A stretch of DNA of 64,000 nt from Lateolabrax maculatus (GCA_031216445.1 CM062206.1:25945501-26009500); one strand, 5' to 3'; positions 48,065 through 60,020 are shown, counted from the stretch's first letter. A program made the numbers and translations. Notes: a model not told the origin generated them from the letters alone.

Positions 48065-51000
48065 GCTGGCTGGCTGCTTGTATGCATGGCAGTAGGTAGG
48101 TAGAGTTTATTATCAGTCTCAGGCGCCGTCCCGCTGCGGTTAGTGTTTTCTTAATGAGGCTGGAGAGCGGTGCGGCCAAAGCTCGTTAGCCAGGCCCCAG
48201 GGTTAATGTGTGATAGAGTGGCTGCTAGCCCACTGGTAAACAACAGAAACCTTAACCGGGAGGGGTCATGCGTGGCCGTGCATTTTGTTTCCCGGTGTGA
48301 CACAAACACCGCTCAGGTGCTAAGAGCACAGACTGCAGCTGTGGATTTCTTCTTGATGAGAGCTGGACTGTGAAGAAAAAAAAATTATTCATAGGAGAGG
48401 GTAAAGAAAGTAAACAGTGGCACAACCCACAAATGAGAGTCAAAATGACAGATTGCTAACATTACACTTGGTTTGTTAAAGAGCACACAAGCATCACAAA
48501 ACACTGACTGTGCTTTCACACTGCATGCAACATGATCAAGAAATCCATTAAGAGCTAAAGTGGAGGTAAAAAAAAATCTGAGTAGCCAATCACATTTTCA
48601 TGTTTGCCTGTCTCCATATGAGTCTGAATAAAAAGTAGTCGATCACAGTTGTTTAAAGAGACATGATTTGCAGACATTTATGTAAGGAGACTGGTACAAA
48701 AACATCTCATAATTAAAGTGTGTTGACTTCAGACTGACAGTGCAAGTCATGCAAAGAGTGCTAAATGACATATATAAAATTAAATGTTAAATTATTGGGG
48801 GAAAAAAACATTTTCACCGGACATTTTATCATATTTTGTCATTTGTTAATTTACTGTTGGCATTTAATTATATTAGAAAATAATGGCCCCAGCTGTGCTT
48901 CCTACCCGCCTATTTCCAGTGCCCTTGCTCGGACCACACCCAACTTTGAACTTCATTTCAATCTCAACTACACATCTGTAGAGTTTTATGACTGCCTCTT
49001 GCATGGTTGTAACGCTATTGGGATGACAAAATTCTGTTCACAGACATTTAAACACACACATACACACAAGCTGAAATCAATACCAGCCACATGCTGTTGC
49101 AGCAGATAATAATTGCATCCATTGCAGACAATAACCGCGTTAATACAAACAACATTCTCAATTAGGGTGAGAGTGAGAACCATCCCAGGCCTCGGTTTTC
49201 TTATGGTCCCCAAATCACGAAATCCACCGCTGGTTATCTGAACGCTGAAGCATTATGGAAGGCTGTCCCAAAGCCAGTAAAATACTTTATTTGCTTATTG
49301 AGAGATTTGTGGTTTTATGAAACTACCACAGCAGTGGATCCCATCCTGAGGGGTTGTGAGATGATTGAAACGAGGGGAGAAAATCTAACCAAGAATCACT
49401 GTGCCAGACAGAATAAAGAAATGACTGCCTCAGTCTTTGTATGATGTTAGCTGTAAGCTGTATAATATTGTGAAGGCCAGATGTGTGTGTGAGTGTGTGT
49501 GTGTGCGTACAAGTAGGACTGGTTTAATTTTAGTCTCTGCAGCCCTTCGTATACCCCTTGACTTTTAAGACTGCTGTGACTTTGCTCTGGAGTCCTTCTC
49601 TTTGACTTTGCTTCTTGGTGTGTAAGTTAAGGGGAGGGGAAGGGGGCAGGCTGCACTGCTGTGCATTCGTGCGGGAAACAAAGTGTTATATCCCTTCCTC
49701 TCTCCTCTCTCTCGCCTTGTCTGTGTCACTCTGTCTCTCAGTCGTCCTCCCACTGTAAGCCCTGTGGGGTGTGTGGGGGCAGTGTCTGCGGGTCCGGGGT
49801 GCCAGTGTCCTTGGCTGAAGGTCTGTGTTGGAGCTTGTTTTACTCAGACTTTAGGGAAATCCTTCCACCGCTGCAGCTACCTCTGGCTTTTTCAAGTGGC
49901 CTTGGGCTGCTGATGAAGACTCTCTTCACTCTCCTCCTCACCCTCACCCTCACCGCCCGCTGTATGGCTCCCGTATCGGGGCATGACTGCTCCCCGAACC
50001 TCCTCCGACCTCCTCTGACCTACCACGCCCTCTATCCTTCCCTTGCAATCTCTGAGCTTTTCCAGCTCCAGCTCTGGGCCCAAGCTCCTGCTTTCATCCC
50101 TCCCCAGCCTGGCCCCAAGGTCCTGGGTGACTGCAGAGGTTCATTACTGCCTAATACCAGGCCAAGTCTTCCCCCATAAGCATCTTAAACATCCATTAAT
50201 GCGATTCATCATCATAATGGAATCGCTTGTCAGCTAGATGGTAAGGATTTGTAAGCAATAAAGTCCAAGCTGCTTTTTAGCAACTGGGCTAATTTCCTCA
50301 CATCAACTAGTCTGGTACTACAGAGTTTTTTTGCTGAAGTGATTTTAATTAATATTGCAATACATGAAATCAATAAGAGTGTTGCTGTGGCAGGCGGAGC
50401 TCGAGCTGGTGAAAAGGCAGTGAGTAAGTTGATGAGTTTTCTCTGGAACGCAGACATCACAGCACAGATTGGGTGTGATGTGTCGTGTCCTGGGCAAACT
50501 GTACCCACACCTTGTACTGGTGTGTGACACACACACCACCTTGTGACAGCATTCCTTGCTCATGTAAAACTTAACTTTTACCCTAACGCAGGATTTCTCC
50601 TTGTGATCATTTGGATCCTTTGATATGCAGGGAACTCATGTAATGATATTTGTTGAATATGTTTTTGTATTAAAAAGTCTAGCTCAAGCTAAATATATGA
50701 AATATTTCAAACGAATAATAAAACCTATATATGCATTAATATGAAGTTTGTTCAATAAATGTGCAAACAGTAATGCAAAATATATACAAAATGAAGACCA
50801 GTAGTTCGAGATATTGCCTTTTTTTTCTACTGTTTTTATCATGTACTGATAGTTGCAGTGGGATGTAACTCTTTATTCACACCGATTCATACTTTTTGTC
50901 TTCCCATTCATATCCCATGTTCCAATGCTTGTAAATTGTAACAGATTTCTTTCATTGCTTTTCCTTTATAACATAGAAACTGATCTTTAACTTTAACTAT

Positions 51001-51104
51001 CACTGCCATGACATCTTCATGTGTTCTACATGTAAATATTTTAGTCTGTTTTTGTATTTGTGTGTGTGTGTGTGTGTGTATGTGTGTGTGTTTGTAAATC
51101 TATC

Positions 51105-51350
51105 TTTGTGAGAACCAGTTTGAGTTTTAAACCATGGGAGTGAGGACATTTTTGGAACTACTCACTTTCAGAGACACCATCAATGGGCTGTTTGAGGGTT
51201 CAGACTTGGTTTTAAGGTTCAGGTTAGAATTAAGTTTAGGTTCAGGTCAGGGTAAGGGTTGGGGGTCAGGCATTTAGTTTTGATAGTTAAGTTTAAGGTA
51301 AGGGTCTGGGGAATGCATTATGTCAATTAATTGACAAGTATAGATGTACA
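51105..51350 (+). repeat. Dispersed 'GTGAGAACCA ... GGGAATGCATTATGTCAAT' repeat, long copy
   Basis: The copy starts with TTTGTGAGAACCAGTTTGAG and ACCATGGGAGTGAGGACATT, has a GGTTCAGG/GGTAAGGGTT-rich middle (51215-51300), and ends with GGGGAATGCATTATGTCAAT. The shorter relative is at 13499-13628, where the family continues to CCTCACAAGTACAAATGTG and a GT tract. Here that continuation is interrupted by L2 copy 2. A GT tract precedes it at 51059-51080. Confidence 0.7.
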
Positions 51351-51352
51351 AT

Positions 51353-53555
51353 GTACACTCACTGTTTTAACCACACCCTCGATCTTGTTCTGTCATATGG
51401 AATTGAAATTGAAGATTTAATGGTTTTCCCACAAAATCCTGTCTTATCAGACCATTATTTAATAACTTTTGAATTTATATTACTGGACTACAGGCCATTA
51501 GGCAGACATTCCTTCAGTAGATGCCTGTCTGATAGTGCTTTATCTAAATTTAAAGAAGTGATTCCATCGGCATTTAATTCAATGCCATGTGTCAATATAA
51601 CGGAGGACCACTATGCTAACTTTAGTCCCTCCCAAATTGATCATCTGGTTGATAGTGCTGCAGGCTCGCTGCGAACGACTCTTGATTCTATTGCCCTATC
51701 AAAAAGAAGATAATAAAACAAAAGAGGCTAGCTCCATGGTATAACTCCTTAACACGCAAATTAAAAGAAAGATCGCGAAAATTAGAAAAGAAAAGGCTTT
51801 CCACCAAACTGGACGAATCTCATTTAGTTTGGCAAGATAGTCTTAGAACATACAGGAAGGCCCTCCGTAATGCCAGAGGAGCCTATTACTCCTCACTAAT
51901 AGAGGAACATAAGAACAACCCCAGGTTTCTTTTCAGCACTGTAGCCAGGCTGACACAGAGTCAGAGCTCTGTTGAGCCATGTGTTCCCAGAGCGCTCAGT
52001 AGTAATAACTTCATGAGCTTCTTTGATGATAAAATTCTAACTATCAGAGAAAAAAATCATCATCTTGTGCTCTCAGCCAGTTCAGATATATCTTCAAGTA
52101 CAGGAACCTTAGAAACAGCTGTAGAACCAGATATATTATTTAGACTGTTTTTCTCCAATTGACCTTCACCCACTAACTTCAATGATTTCTTCGTCCAAAC
52201 CAACAACCTGCCTCTTAGAACCCATCACAACTAGGCTGCTTAAAGAAGTTCTACCCTTAGTTAGCACTTCTTTACTAGACATGGTCAATCTGTCTTTATC
52301 AACAGGGCATGTACCACAGTCCTTTAAAGTAGCTGTAATTAAACCTCTTCTTAAAAAGCAAGGGGTTTTAGCCAATTATAGACCTATATCTAACCTTCCC
52401 TTCTCTCCAAAATCCTTGAGAAAACGGTTGTCAATCTGTTATGTGACTTTCTACACAACAATAGTTTATTTGAGGATTTTCAGTCAGGATTTAGAGAGCA
52501 TCATAGCACAGAGACAGCACTGGTGAAAGTGACAAATGACCTTTTGATTGTGTCAGACAAAGGATTTGTCTCTGTACTTGTTCTGTTAGATCTTAGTGCC
52601 GCTTTCGATACCATTGACCATTGTATCCTATTACAAAGACTGGAGCATTTGATTGGCGTCAAAGGACCCGCACTAAGCTGGTTTCAGTCATATTTATCAG
52701 ATAGATTTCAGTTTGTCCATGTAAATGATGAATCCTCCGTGCACACGGAAATTAGTCACACAAGGTTCTCTGCTTGGACCACTTTTATTCACCTTGTATA
52801 TGCTTCCTTTAGGCAATATTATTAGGAAATACTCCATAAACTTTCACTGCTATGCAGATGATACTCAATTATACTTATCGATAAAGCCAGATGAAACCAA
52901 TAAGTTAGCCAAGCTTCAGGCATGTATTAAGGACATAAAAAACTGGATGACCTGCAGTTTTCTGCTGTTAAACTCAGACAAAACTGAAGTTATTGTTCTG
53001 GGTCCTAAACACCTGCGAGACGCATTATTTATTGATATAGTTACTCTAGATGGCATTGCCCTTGCCTCCAGCACCACTGTAAGGAGTCTATGAGTAACCT
53101 TTGATCAGGACATGTCCTTTAAAGCCCATATAAAACAGACTTCAAGGACTGCCTTCTCCCACTTACGTATAATTATAAAAATCAGGCATATCCTGTCTCA
53201 AAAAAACGCAGAAAAACAAGTCCATGCATTTATTACCTCTAGGTTGGATTATTGTAATTCCTTATTATCGGGCTGCCCCGATAAGTCTCTAAAGACTCTC
53301 CAGCTGATCCAGAATGTGGCTGCACGTTTACTGACAGGAACTAGCAAAAGGGAACATATTTCTCCAATATTAACTTCTCTGCACTGGCTCCCTGTTAAAT
53401 TTAGAATAGAATTTAAAATCCTCTTCCTCACTTACAAAGCTCTTATTGGTCAGGCACCATCATATCTTAAAGAGCTGATAGTACCGTATTACCCCACTAG
53501 AGCACTACGCTCACAGAACGCAGGGTTACTTGTGGTACCTAAAGTCTGACTTGAC
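51353..53555 (+). mobile_element. L2-clade LINE, copy 2 (truncated, frameshifted, internally deleted)
   Basis: Second copy of the family at 26898-30180, in the same direction. It starts in the endonuclease C-terminus (THCFNHTLDLVLS), still has sense codons where copy 1 has stops (YGIEIED and the SDH catalytic block), then is frameshifted near 51690 by loss of one base. The reverse transcriptase region is broken into pieces. About 12 bp are missing near 52360, an 8-bp loss near 52757 destroys the GVPQGS motif, and a stop falls at 53091. YADDTQ is still present (about 52851-52868). At 53546 the sequence jumps from the ORF (CCTAAAGTC) straight to the TGACTTGAC tail, so roughly 760 bp of ORF end and 3' untranslated region are gone. 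Confidence 0.92.
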
Positions 53556-53611
53556 TACAAACATGCGTGTGTGTGTGTGTGTGTGTGTGCTTTACTATGT
53601 ATAAAGAGCAT

Positions 53612-53773
53612 GTGAAAACCATGTATCTCCAAAACACCATCTTTTTAAGAGCTAAAAAAAACTGCCAAAACATCAGCTCTGTGACAGCTTCCTGTTTTTT
53701 TTTTTTTTTTTTCTCAACCCCTTAAAGTAACACTGAATCTTTCTTTCCAAACTTGGAGATACATGGTTTTCAC
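53612..53773. mobile_element. Inverted-repeat (MITE-like) element, 162 bp
   Basis: The left arm GTGAAAACCATGTATCTCCAA (53612-53632) is exactly inverted at 53753-53773. The interior contains an AAAAAAACTGCCAAAACATC word and a T run (53694-53712). No coding capacity. The same end word is familiar from short teleost repeats. A GT tract (53566-53589) lies just upstream. Confidence 0.75.
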
Positions 53774-54889
53774 TGGCCTGCATTGAATATAGTAGGTATA
53801 TATTTATTTTATCATGTATACTGATTACTTCTGGAATTTAATAAAAGTTAAATGGTATCTTATTTTGTAGCTTCATTCTTTAACTGTGGCTTAACACACA
53901 GATGTGAATTGCCATTTATTAAATTTGAATTGCTGGCAATAAGAATATAATTTCTTAAAAATCTATGGTTAAAGAAACTTTGTAATGGTTGGGATTTGGC
54001 TGGATTACAAACATGGCAAATTGGGCATCTTCCCCAGGACCTCTAGAAGCCATGGAACCTCCTGCCTGACTATGTGTCAGCTGATTTCTGCCAATGTATT
54101 TTACTGACACTCTACGGCTTGGATCAGCATAAATTCACTGCGGCTCTGATTATGTTGTAATTTGTAATATAACTGCCTTTGACGTTAACAAGCCTGCTAA
54201 GCGCTGGTGGCAACACACATGAACAACATTTATTCCTTTTCAGTACACACAACACGTGGGCCCGCCAATAACTGGGCTATATTTAGATTTTTATCAAGAT
54301 ATTTAGGGCCTAAAACAGTAACATTAAACGCAGTAAACAGCATGGCTATGGCTCTGTACTGACACTCCTCCACAGAAACACACAGCAGGAGAGCCTCCCT
54401 TAGTAGAGCTGCTAGCTCTACTAAGAGAGGTACCCACACAGAGGTACCCACACAGTAACTCTCTCACAGGGCCATGAATGTGGTTGTAGTGGCTGTCAAA
54501 GCTCCAGCAGATACACAGAGAGTCTGACAGAAGCTCCCACTGCCTGCTCTACGTCTCTCTGACCCTCATCACACACCATACAGCCACGAGGCCATGCCTC
54601 CTACAGTTGTCCTCTCCCACTCCTCTGCTGTACTTGTTAAATATGCTGGGAGAGAGGGTTATAGCTGCAAGGTGTACTTGCTGCCCCCAGTGGTTGGATT
54701 ATTATAGTTTGCCCAATCTGTTATTCCCCCATGCCTCAAAAGTTCCACCATTGTCCCCATGCCCGAGATCCCTCGCCCAGCCTGCCTGAATGGCAGTCAC
54801 CTCTGTCATGAAGTGCTTTGACTGGCTGGTAAAAGATTGCATCTGCTCCTCACTATCCAGCACCTCTTCAGTTTTCTTAGCGACTCAAC
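53774..54889. other. Unassigned noncoding DNA
   Basis: No gene recognised. A 12-bp perfect inverted repeat with a 3-nt spacer (CTTAGTAGAGCT / AGCTCTACTAAG) lies at 54399-54425, followed by a doubled 14-bp word (GAGGTACCCACACA). Confidence 0.5.
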
Positions 54890-55320
54890 AAATCTTCTGA
54901 CAATGCCGTAACCTACATCCTGCACACAGCTCTCCCACATCTGGACATCTTTAAAGGGAATTATGGGAGAACACTATTTATTGATTACAGCTCAGCATTC
55001 AACACCATAGTCCCCACCAGGCTCCCCACCAAGCTCATGCACCCAGGACGTAACACCACTTTATGCAAATAGTCCTGGACTCGCTGCCAGGGCTCCTGAT
55101 AGACTACACCACATCACACTACACTACATCACATGTTTGTTGACAATTACCTCCACCCTTCCCCTGCACCCCATTTATATTTGCACTTATTTCATACTTT
55201 TCATATTTAATACAAATGTGTAATTTTTTTCTTAAGCACAACATAGCAGGGGGCAACAAAGCATTTCACTGCACAATGTAGAGATATGTTGAGTATGTGA
55301 CAAATAAGAGTTGAACTAAA
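54890..55320 (+). pseudogene. LINE relic (reverse transcriptase motif A and 3' tail)
   Basis: TATTTATTGATTACAGCTCA then GCATTCAACACCATAGTCCCC (54977-55017) encodes a LFIDYSSAFNTIVP block, motif A of a Rex/L2/CR1-group LINE. It is preceded by a piece reading like TYILHTALPHLD. Then the copy jumps to a 3' untranslated end with CCCCTGCACCCCATTTATATT, GCATTTCACTGCACAATGTA and a GTGACAAATAAGAGTTGAAC tail. Nearly all of the polymerase is deleted. The motif is related to that in the minus-strand relic at 20686-21738, but the tail differs. Confidence 0.72.
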
Positions 55321-55460
55321 CCACACTTTTAGTTATATATTTTAGTTAATAAAGATTTCGATCTCGATTCTTCTTCTTAATTACCACCAGCAACCACAGG
55401 TGTCTCAATTTTAAGGATTGTAACTGTAATGCTTAAACCCACATTCTGACCATGAACTAT

Positions 55461-55616
55461 GCTGAAACTTAACCTATAGCCCAACTAATTCCTCTTGTAC
55501 TTCTTATTTTAACACCCCAGTCCAACTCCTCAGCTGATCCCACTGAAGTGTTAATGGTTAAAGTGATTCCCCACTCAAAGGGTGTGAAAAGGCTACAGGC
55601 ACAGGAACAGAGCGTC
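55461..55616 (+). repeat. 156-bp direct repeat, copy 1
   Basis: About 90 per cent identical (about 15 differences by eye, no gaps) to 57675-57830, in the same orientation. Shared words include ACTTCTTATTTTAACACCCC, AACTGAAGTGTTAATGG-like and CCACTCAAAGGGTGTGAAAA. It has no coding frame and the family is unknown to me. Confidence 0.85.
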
Positions 55617-57674
55617 TAGGCACTTAGCTCTCTCTTTCTACCTTCTACCCTCTTAAATAAATAATACCGATACAAAAAGACATGGAGAACAACAGGGGCT
55701 ACGGAAAGGTGGGTAAGAGTATAAGAATAAAAAAAATATATATATTAATTAATAAACATTCTTTACTTGCCATGTGGGACAGGGGGCTCACAGAGGAGTT
55801 AATGGCACAGGCTGCCAGTCTACAGCAGTCTCTCCCAGTAGGACTGGAAGTCTCTCCAAGTCGCTCAGGTAGAGGAACTCTGGGAATTATATGTGTTGTA
55901 TTATATGTGTTATATTAGTTATTATATTATATTATATGAGTTATATTAGTCAACCAATGATCTCTGGGACTTTCATATTGGTTGCACTTAGGAAGTGCAG
56001 CTCTGTCTCTACTCTTCTGGTCAGTTACAACACAACCCCTCCCCTTTGGGCAGCAGGTCTGTCGGTGCCAGCCTCCCTCTGTCTGGACTGGGTCAGTGTT
56101 CCCAGTGTACTATCAGACTCTGTGGTTGGTAGGCTGTCACAGTGTTCTGTCTGTTGAGGGGGTACATATGTTTCCACTTTATTCTGGTAAAAATATTTTC
56201 TTCTTCTTTCATCATAATGTGCTTGTGTCCTGAAGCTTAGGTGGTCGTAGCTTAATGACAAGTGGTTGATGGTTCACCCAGCCTCAGGACCTCAGGACTC
56301 TCTCTCTCTCTCTTCCCCCCTCTCTCTTTCTTTTCTCTCTTTATCTCTATGTCTCTGACTATGCACTCAGTGATGTAATTGAGAGCAACAGATGTCCCAC
56401 TAGCTGCCAGGTGTGTTATATGTTGAGCAAAGCTCCCATTGAGCAGCACATAATCAATCGGCAAATCCTTCAGCGTACACACATTTACATCACCTTCAAG
56501 CATTTAGACTTACACCTGCTGAGTGTGTGTGTGGGTGGTACATGAGTCTCACCAACTCAAGCCAAAGTATGTGTTCTGTGCATACGTGGCGCTAAACGCC
56601 CTGGCTACGGTGACTTTTTTTAATGTGTCGCTTTAATGTGCGCCATGTTGTTGACTTATGCGCTTGCCAGCAGCGGGCTCGCAGCCCCGATTGTCTTCTC
56701 CGTAATTGAGGTAATTGTTTTGACTCAGGTTGTCAGAGGAATGCTGGCTGTAGTTATACGTCTGTCTCCATGTATCCATAATGTATGTGCAGTAGTTTCT
56801 TGAGTATGTGCTCCAGTAATTAAATGCAACTACTTGCCACTGATTGCTGATTCGTTTTGACAGATGATGTGTAATCTGCTCCCATAATATCACACACTTC
56901 GCAGTACAAATCAGTGTAGGCATCCAGCTGAGTCTGCACTGAATATGTTTTCAAAGCAAACAAAGCCTGGGTCCTTAAGGACTCTTCTGTGTTGCCAAAC
57001 TTTGTGATGGGCTCGCCATAACCAGCTTCTGTCATGTAGGAGGGCTCCACAGTTTGAACAGGACACCAAATGGAAAATAGAAGACTCCAACCTAACAGTG
57101 CTGTTTAGATTTGACGTGAAAGCTTACTATTATGTTCTTCATCTGGTAAGTTACTTGGCTAAACTGGCAATATAGTCTAATACAAAACTAATATGGTTAC
57201 ATATGCACATTTAATTTATTGTGCAGCAGAGGAGTGAGCTTGCCTTTGTGTTTGAAATGTGCTGTATAAATAAAGCTCAACCACCTTACCACTAAACTAC
57301 TAAACTATTCTGAACCTAGCCTGGCATCATAATACTAATTTGCCTATGCCTAATCGATTTCCAAGGGGCGTTATCAAGGGGGTGCAGACAACCAATCAGA
57401 GTAACAAAACGCTGTCCTGTCATTCGGTACATTCTGTCAGAAGTTCGACAAACACATATTTCTTATCAGCATAAAGTTTAAGTGCATTTGTTTGTTTTTC
57501 TGTTAGAGAAAAAATGTACCGTCCAGTCCGTTTTATACTGCCACTGTAGCCGGCAGTAGAATGGCAGCCGCCATCTTAGTTATTCACAAAGATTTTTCAA
57601 CAGCGCTCCTCTCTGTCAGTCATCGTATTAAACCCGCCTCAAACTAGAGCAAATAAAAGATGAGCTCACGGATT
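55617..57674. other. DNA between the two 156-bp repeats, unassigned
   Basis: No confident gene. A CT-rich stretch lies at 56296-56350. A short LINE/SINE-like tail word (GAAATGTGCTGTATAAATAA then A) lies at 57256-57276. A minus-strand patch at 56633-57050 is described separately. The last part (57350-57673) carries ACCAATCAGAG and GAGCAAATAAAAGATGAGCT, the latter also seen at 30478. Confidence 0.4.
56633..57050 (-). other. Two overlapping minus-strand open frames, unrecognised
   Basis: Two frames overlap here. One (57050 down to 56820, 76 codons) reads with ordinary-looking amino acid mixture including EPSYMTEAGYGEP and YCEVCD. The other (56923 down to 56633, 96 codons) is Y/N/S-rich. One frame continues where the other ends, as if a single coding strip had suffered a frameshift near 56830-56920. 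I recognise neither. It could be an eroded transposon gene or chance. Confidence 0.2.
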
Positions 57675-57830
57675 GCTGAACCTTAACCAATAGCCCAACT
57701 AATACTTCTTCTACTTCTTATTTTAACACCCCAGTCCAAGTCTTCAGCTGATCCAACTGAAGTGTTAATGGATAAAGTGACTCCCCACTCAAAGGGTGTG
57801 AAAAAGCCACAAGTACAGGAACAGAGTGTC
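57675..57830 (+). repeat. 156-bp direct repeat, copy 2
   Basis: Partner of 55461-55616 (about 90 per cent identity, same orientation). Copies start and stop at the same internal points, which suggests a discrete element rather than a random duplication. Confidence 0.85.
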
Positions 57831-59877
57831 AATGTTCTCCCTTTCTCTTACTTTCTCAAATCTCTTTCAAATGAAGATTAATCCGCCCCTGAAAATAGTC
57901 CTGAACAAATACTTTATTTCCTCCTGTTTGAATAACGTTTGCAGTGAGCAGCTGTTTTAGGAAATTACTGAGCCATTTTTTAGAAATTGAAACCATACTG
58001 TCCATTTATAAGGCATTTATAAGCATGTCTTCAGAAGGAACCAATGGACAGTATCATGAGATGGACCCTGACGTTGTCAAAACAGACGAAACACAAAACA
58101 AATTCTGAAATACTTGGCTTTACATCAGATTTAAAACACACTACACAGGATAAAACTAACCAATTGCCATACCTGATGCATTTTCAGTCCAGTACAGACC
58201 TCACTGAGTGATATTGTGTAGCCTCAAACCAATTCCCAACACAATTTCCCCTACCTTTAATAAAGTAACCTGCCCTATCCCCTACACCTTGATAAAGCTC
58301 AAAAAAGTCCACACTGCTGAAATTACATTCAAAACCTGATAATTCTTTTGGGATGTTTACGGCAGTGAAGGAAAACAGGGTCTCTGTCATGTAGGAAAGT
58401 TTCATTTTGGAAAACTTCATATCTGAGGTCAAATGTAAAGGAATCTGTACCAAGTAATAAATTCACAGAAAAATGATTAGACCGATTCCCCTTAGTTTTG
58501 TGGTCAAGGGGCACCGTGTAATCAGATTTCCTGAGGCTTTGTATTACTTGTTGCTTCTCAGCAGCTGTAAATATTAACTTCTGGGGCTTTCTTGGCAGGG
58601 CACATGATCAAAGAAGCTACTTTTGGGAATTCCTAGCTTTAAAGTGTGCAGCACTTTCTTGTTTGGAGATGTGTAGGGTTCCACAGAGGCTTAGATGAGT
58701 TAGTTACAATGATGCCTCTTCGGGTGAAAAGTCCTTCTGTGAAACCCAGAGGGTTTATTTGTGTATTATGCTGAAATTACAAATCTCCAGTTTTACATGG
58801 CTCATGATGAGTGCATATGTGAGGGTTCTAAATGAAATAACAGGGTTTTGTCCCATCAATGCTACCTCCTTGCGCCCACTTATTCCCATAAGATCAAGGG
58901 GAGAATTTGCTGTTAGCTGGCTTTTCAGTTTTGGATTTGAGCCGACATAGATAATTAACATTAGTTTCAACAGCTAGCCAAACTACAACATGAAAACAGT
59001 TCAGTGGTAAATGTGGTTATTTTGGTCAGCCAAAGATGGTTTGTCATGGAAAGAAACACCACTCTGTAGCACTCTGACATTTGTCGGGCAACAGGCAAGA
59101 TAGCAATAGCTGACAATGCAATCCAGGACAGAACATTTGAAATTAATTCCTTAATTTTAATTGGGACCTCTCGAGCATTCAGAGCTCAGAAGTAGCTTGT
59201 CTTGTCGGTCTGTGGTGCTAACATTAGCCCAGCAGCCAAAGTGTAGACTAACTAGTGCCATCAGGATCATTGATATGATGTCTGCTGTATTCAGCTTCAA
59301 CTGTCAGACAGGACTTACCAACAGTTTGTCATTGTTACAATATCGGACAACTACACAGCAGTTGTGACTGTCCTATTAGTTACAAAGATACTCTACTTTC
59401 ATTAGGAGCAGGTTCCATGTGCAAATCGCCTGGTCTTCCATGTCGGCTTAAACGATATGGACTCTCACTCAGTCGGACAGGGAAGTTGCCATCTCAGGCC
59501 CCGCTTCACCCCACGTGGCTGCATGAGATTTACTCAACTGCACCAGCTTCATATTTGGCTGAAAAAGCTACTGCAACTTCACAAGTATTATGTATGTAGA
59601 TCATTTTAGCTCCATTTAGGATAGACCCTGACTCTTAAAATTTGATGGAATCAACCTACATTGGGCAGATTCAATGCTGACATAAAACATGTCACAAACA
59701 CTGTCACTGCTACAATCTCCTGGTTCCATTTCTGATAAGAAATGAGGTTTATTTCACCACATCTCATCAATGGTAACCCCTAGTCTACTGTCTTATAATC
59801 CTCCCTACTTCCATTCTAGACAAAATGGTGTGAAGCTGCCTTTTACAGGCAACATAAATTGAAGTGGAGATACATCA
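57831..59877. other. Unassigned noncoding DNA
   Basis: No gene recognised. Short minus-strand frames at 58184-58514 have no recognisable domain. Confidence 0.45.
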
Positions 59878-60020
59878 GATTCAGAATCAGCTTTATTGGC
59901 CATGTATGCATACACATACAAGGAATTTGACTCTGTTTTTTTCCGTTGCTTTCAATGTACATACACAGAAATAGACAAATAAACAAAAAAACAAGGACAA
60001 CAAAGGTAAGTATAAACATT
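59878..60020 (-). repeat. LINE-type 3' tail fragment, minus strand
   Basis: AGATTCAGAATCAGCTTTAT followed by TGGCCATGTATGCATACACA and TACAAGGAATTTGACTC is a very common teleost word, usually read as the 3' end of a LINE (Rex-like) inserted in reverse. Only the tail region is present. Confidence 0.6.

Larger units (their letters stand above)
46294..51104. other. Unassigned DNA, mostly unique
   Basis: No gene recognised. Contains the regulatory-like block listed next, a GT microsatellite (48029-48060) followed by GCTGGCTGGCTGGCTG, and a CT-rich, GC-richer stretch (49590-50180). A 172-codon frame at 49661-50179 is rejected (see rejected list). Confidence 0.4.

Noticed and set aside
49661..50179. 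172-codon plus-strand frame, including a signal-peptide-like stretch after an internal Met at about 49913
   Set aside because: It lies in CT-rich, GC-richer simple sequence that opens frames on several strands. No domain, cysteine pattern of a known secreted family, or splice structure could be recognised.
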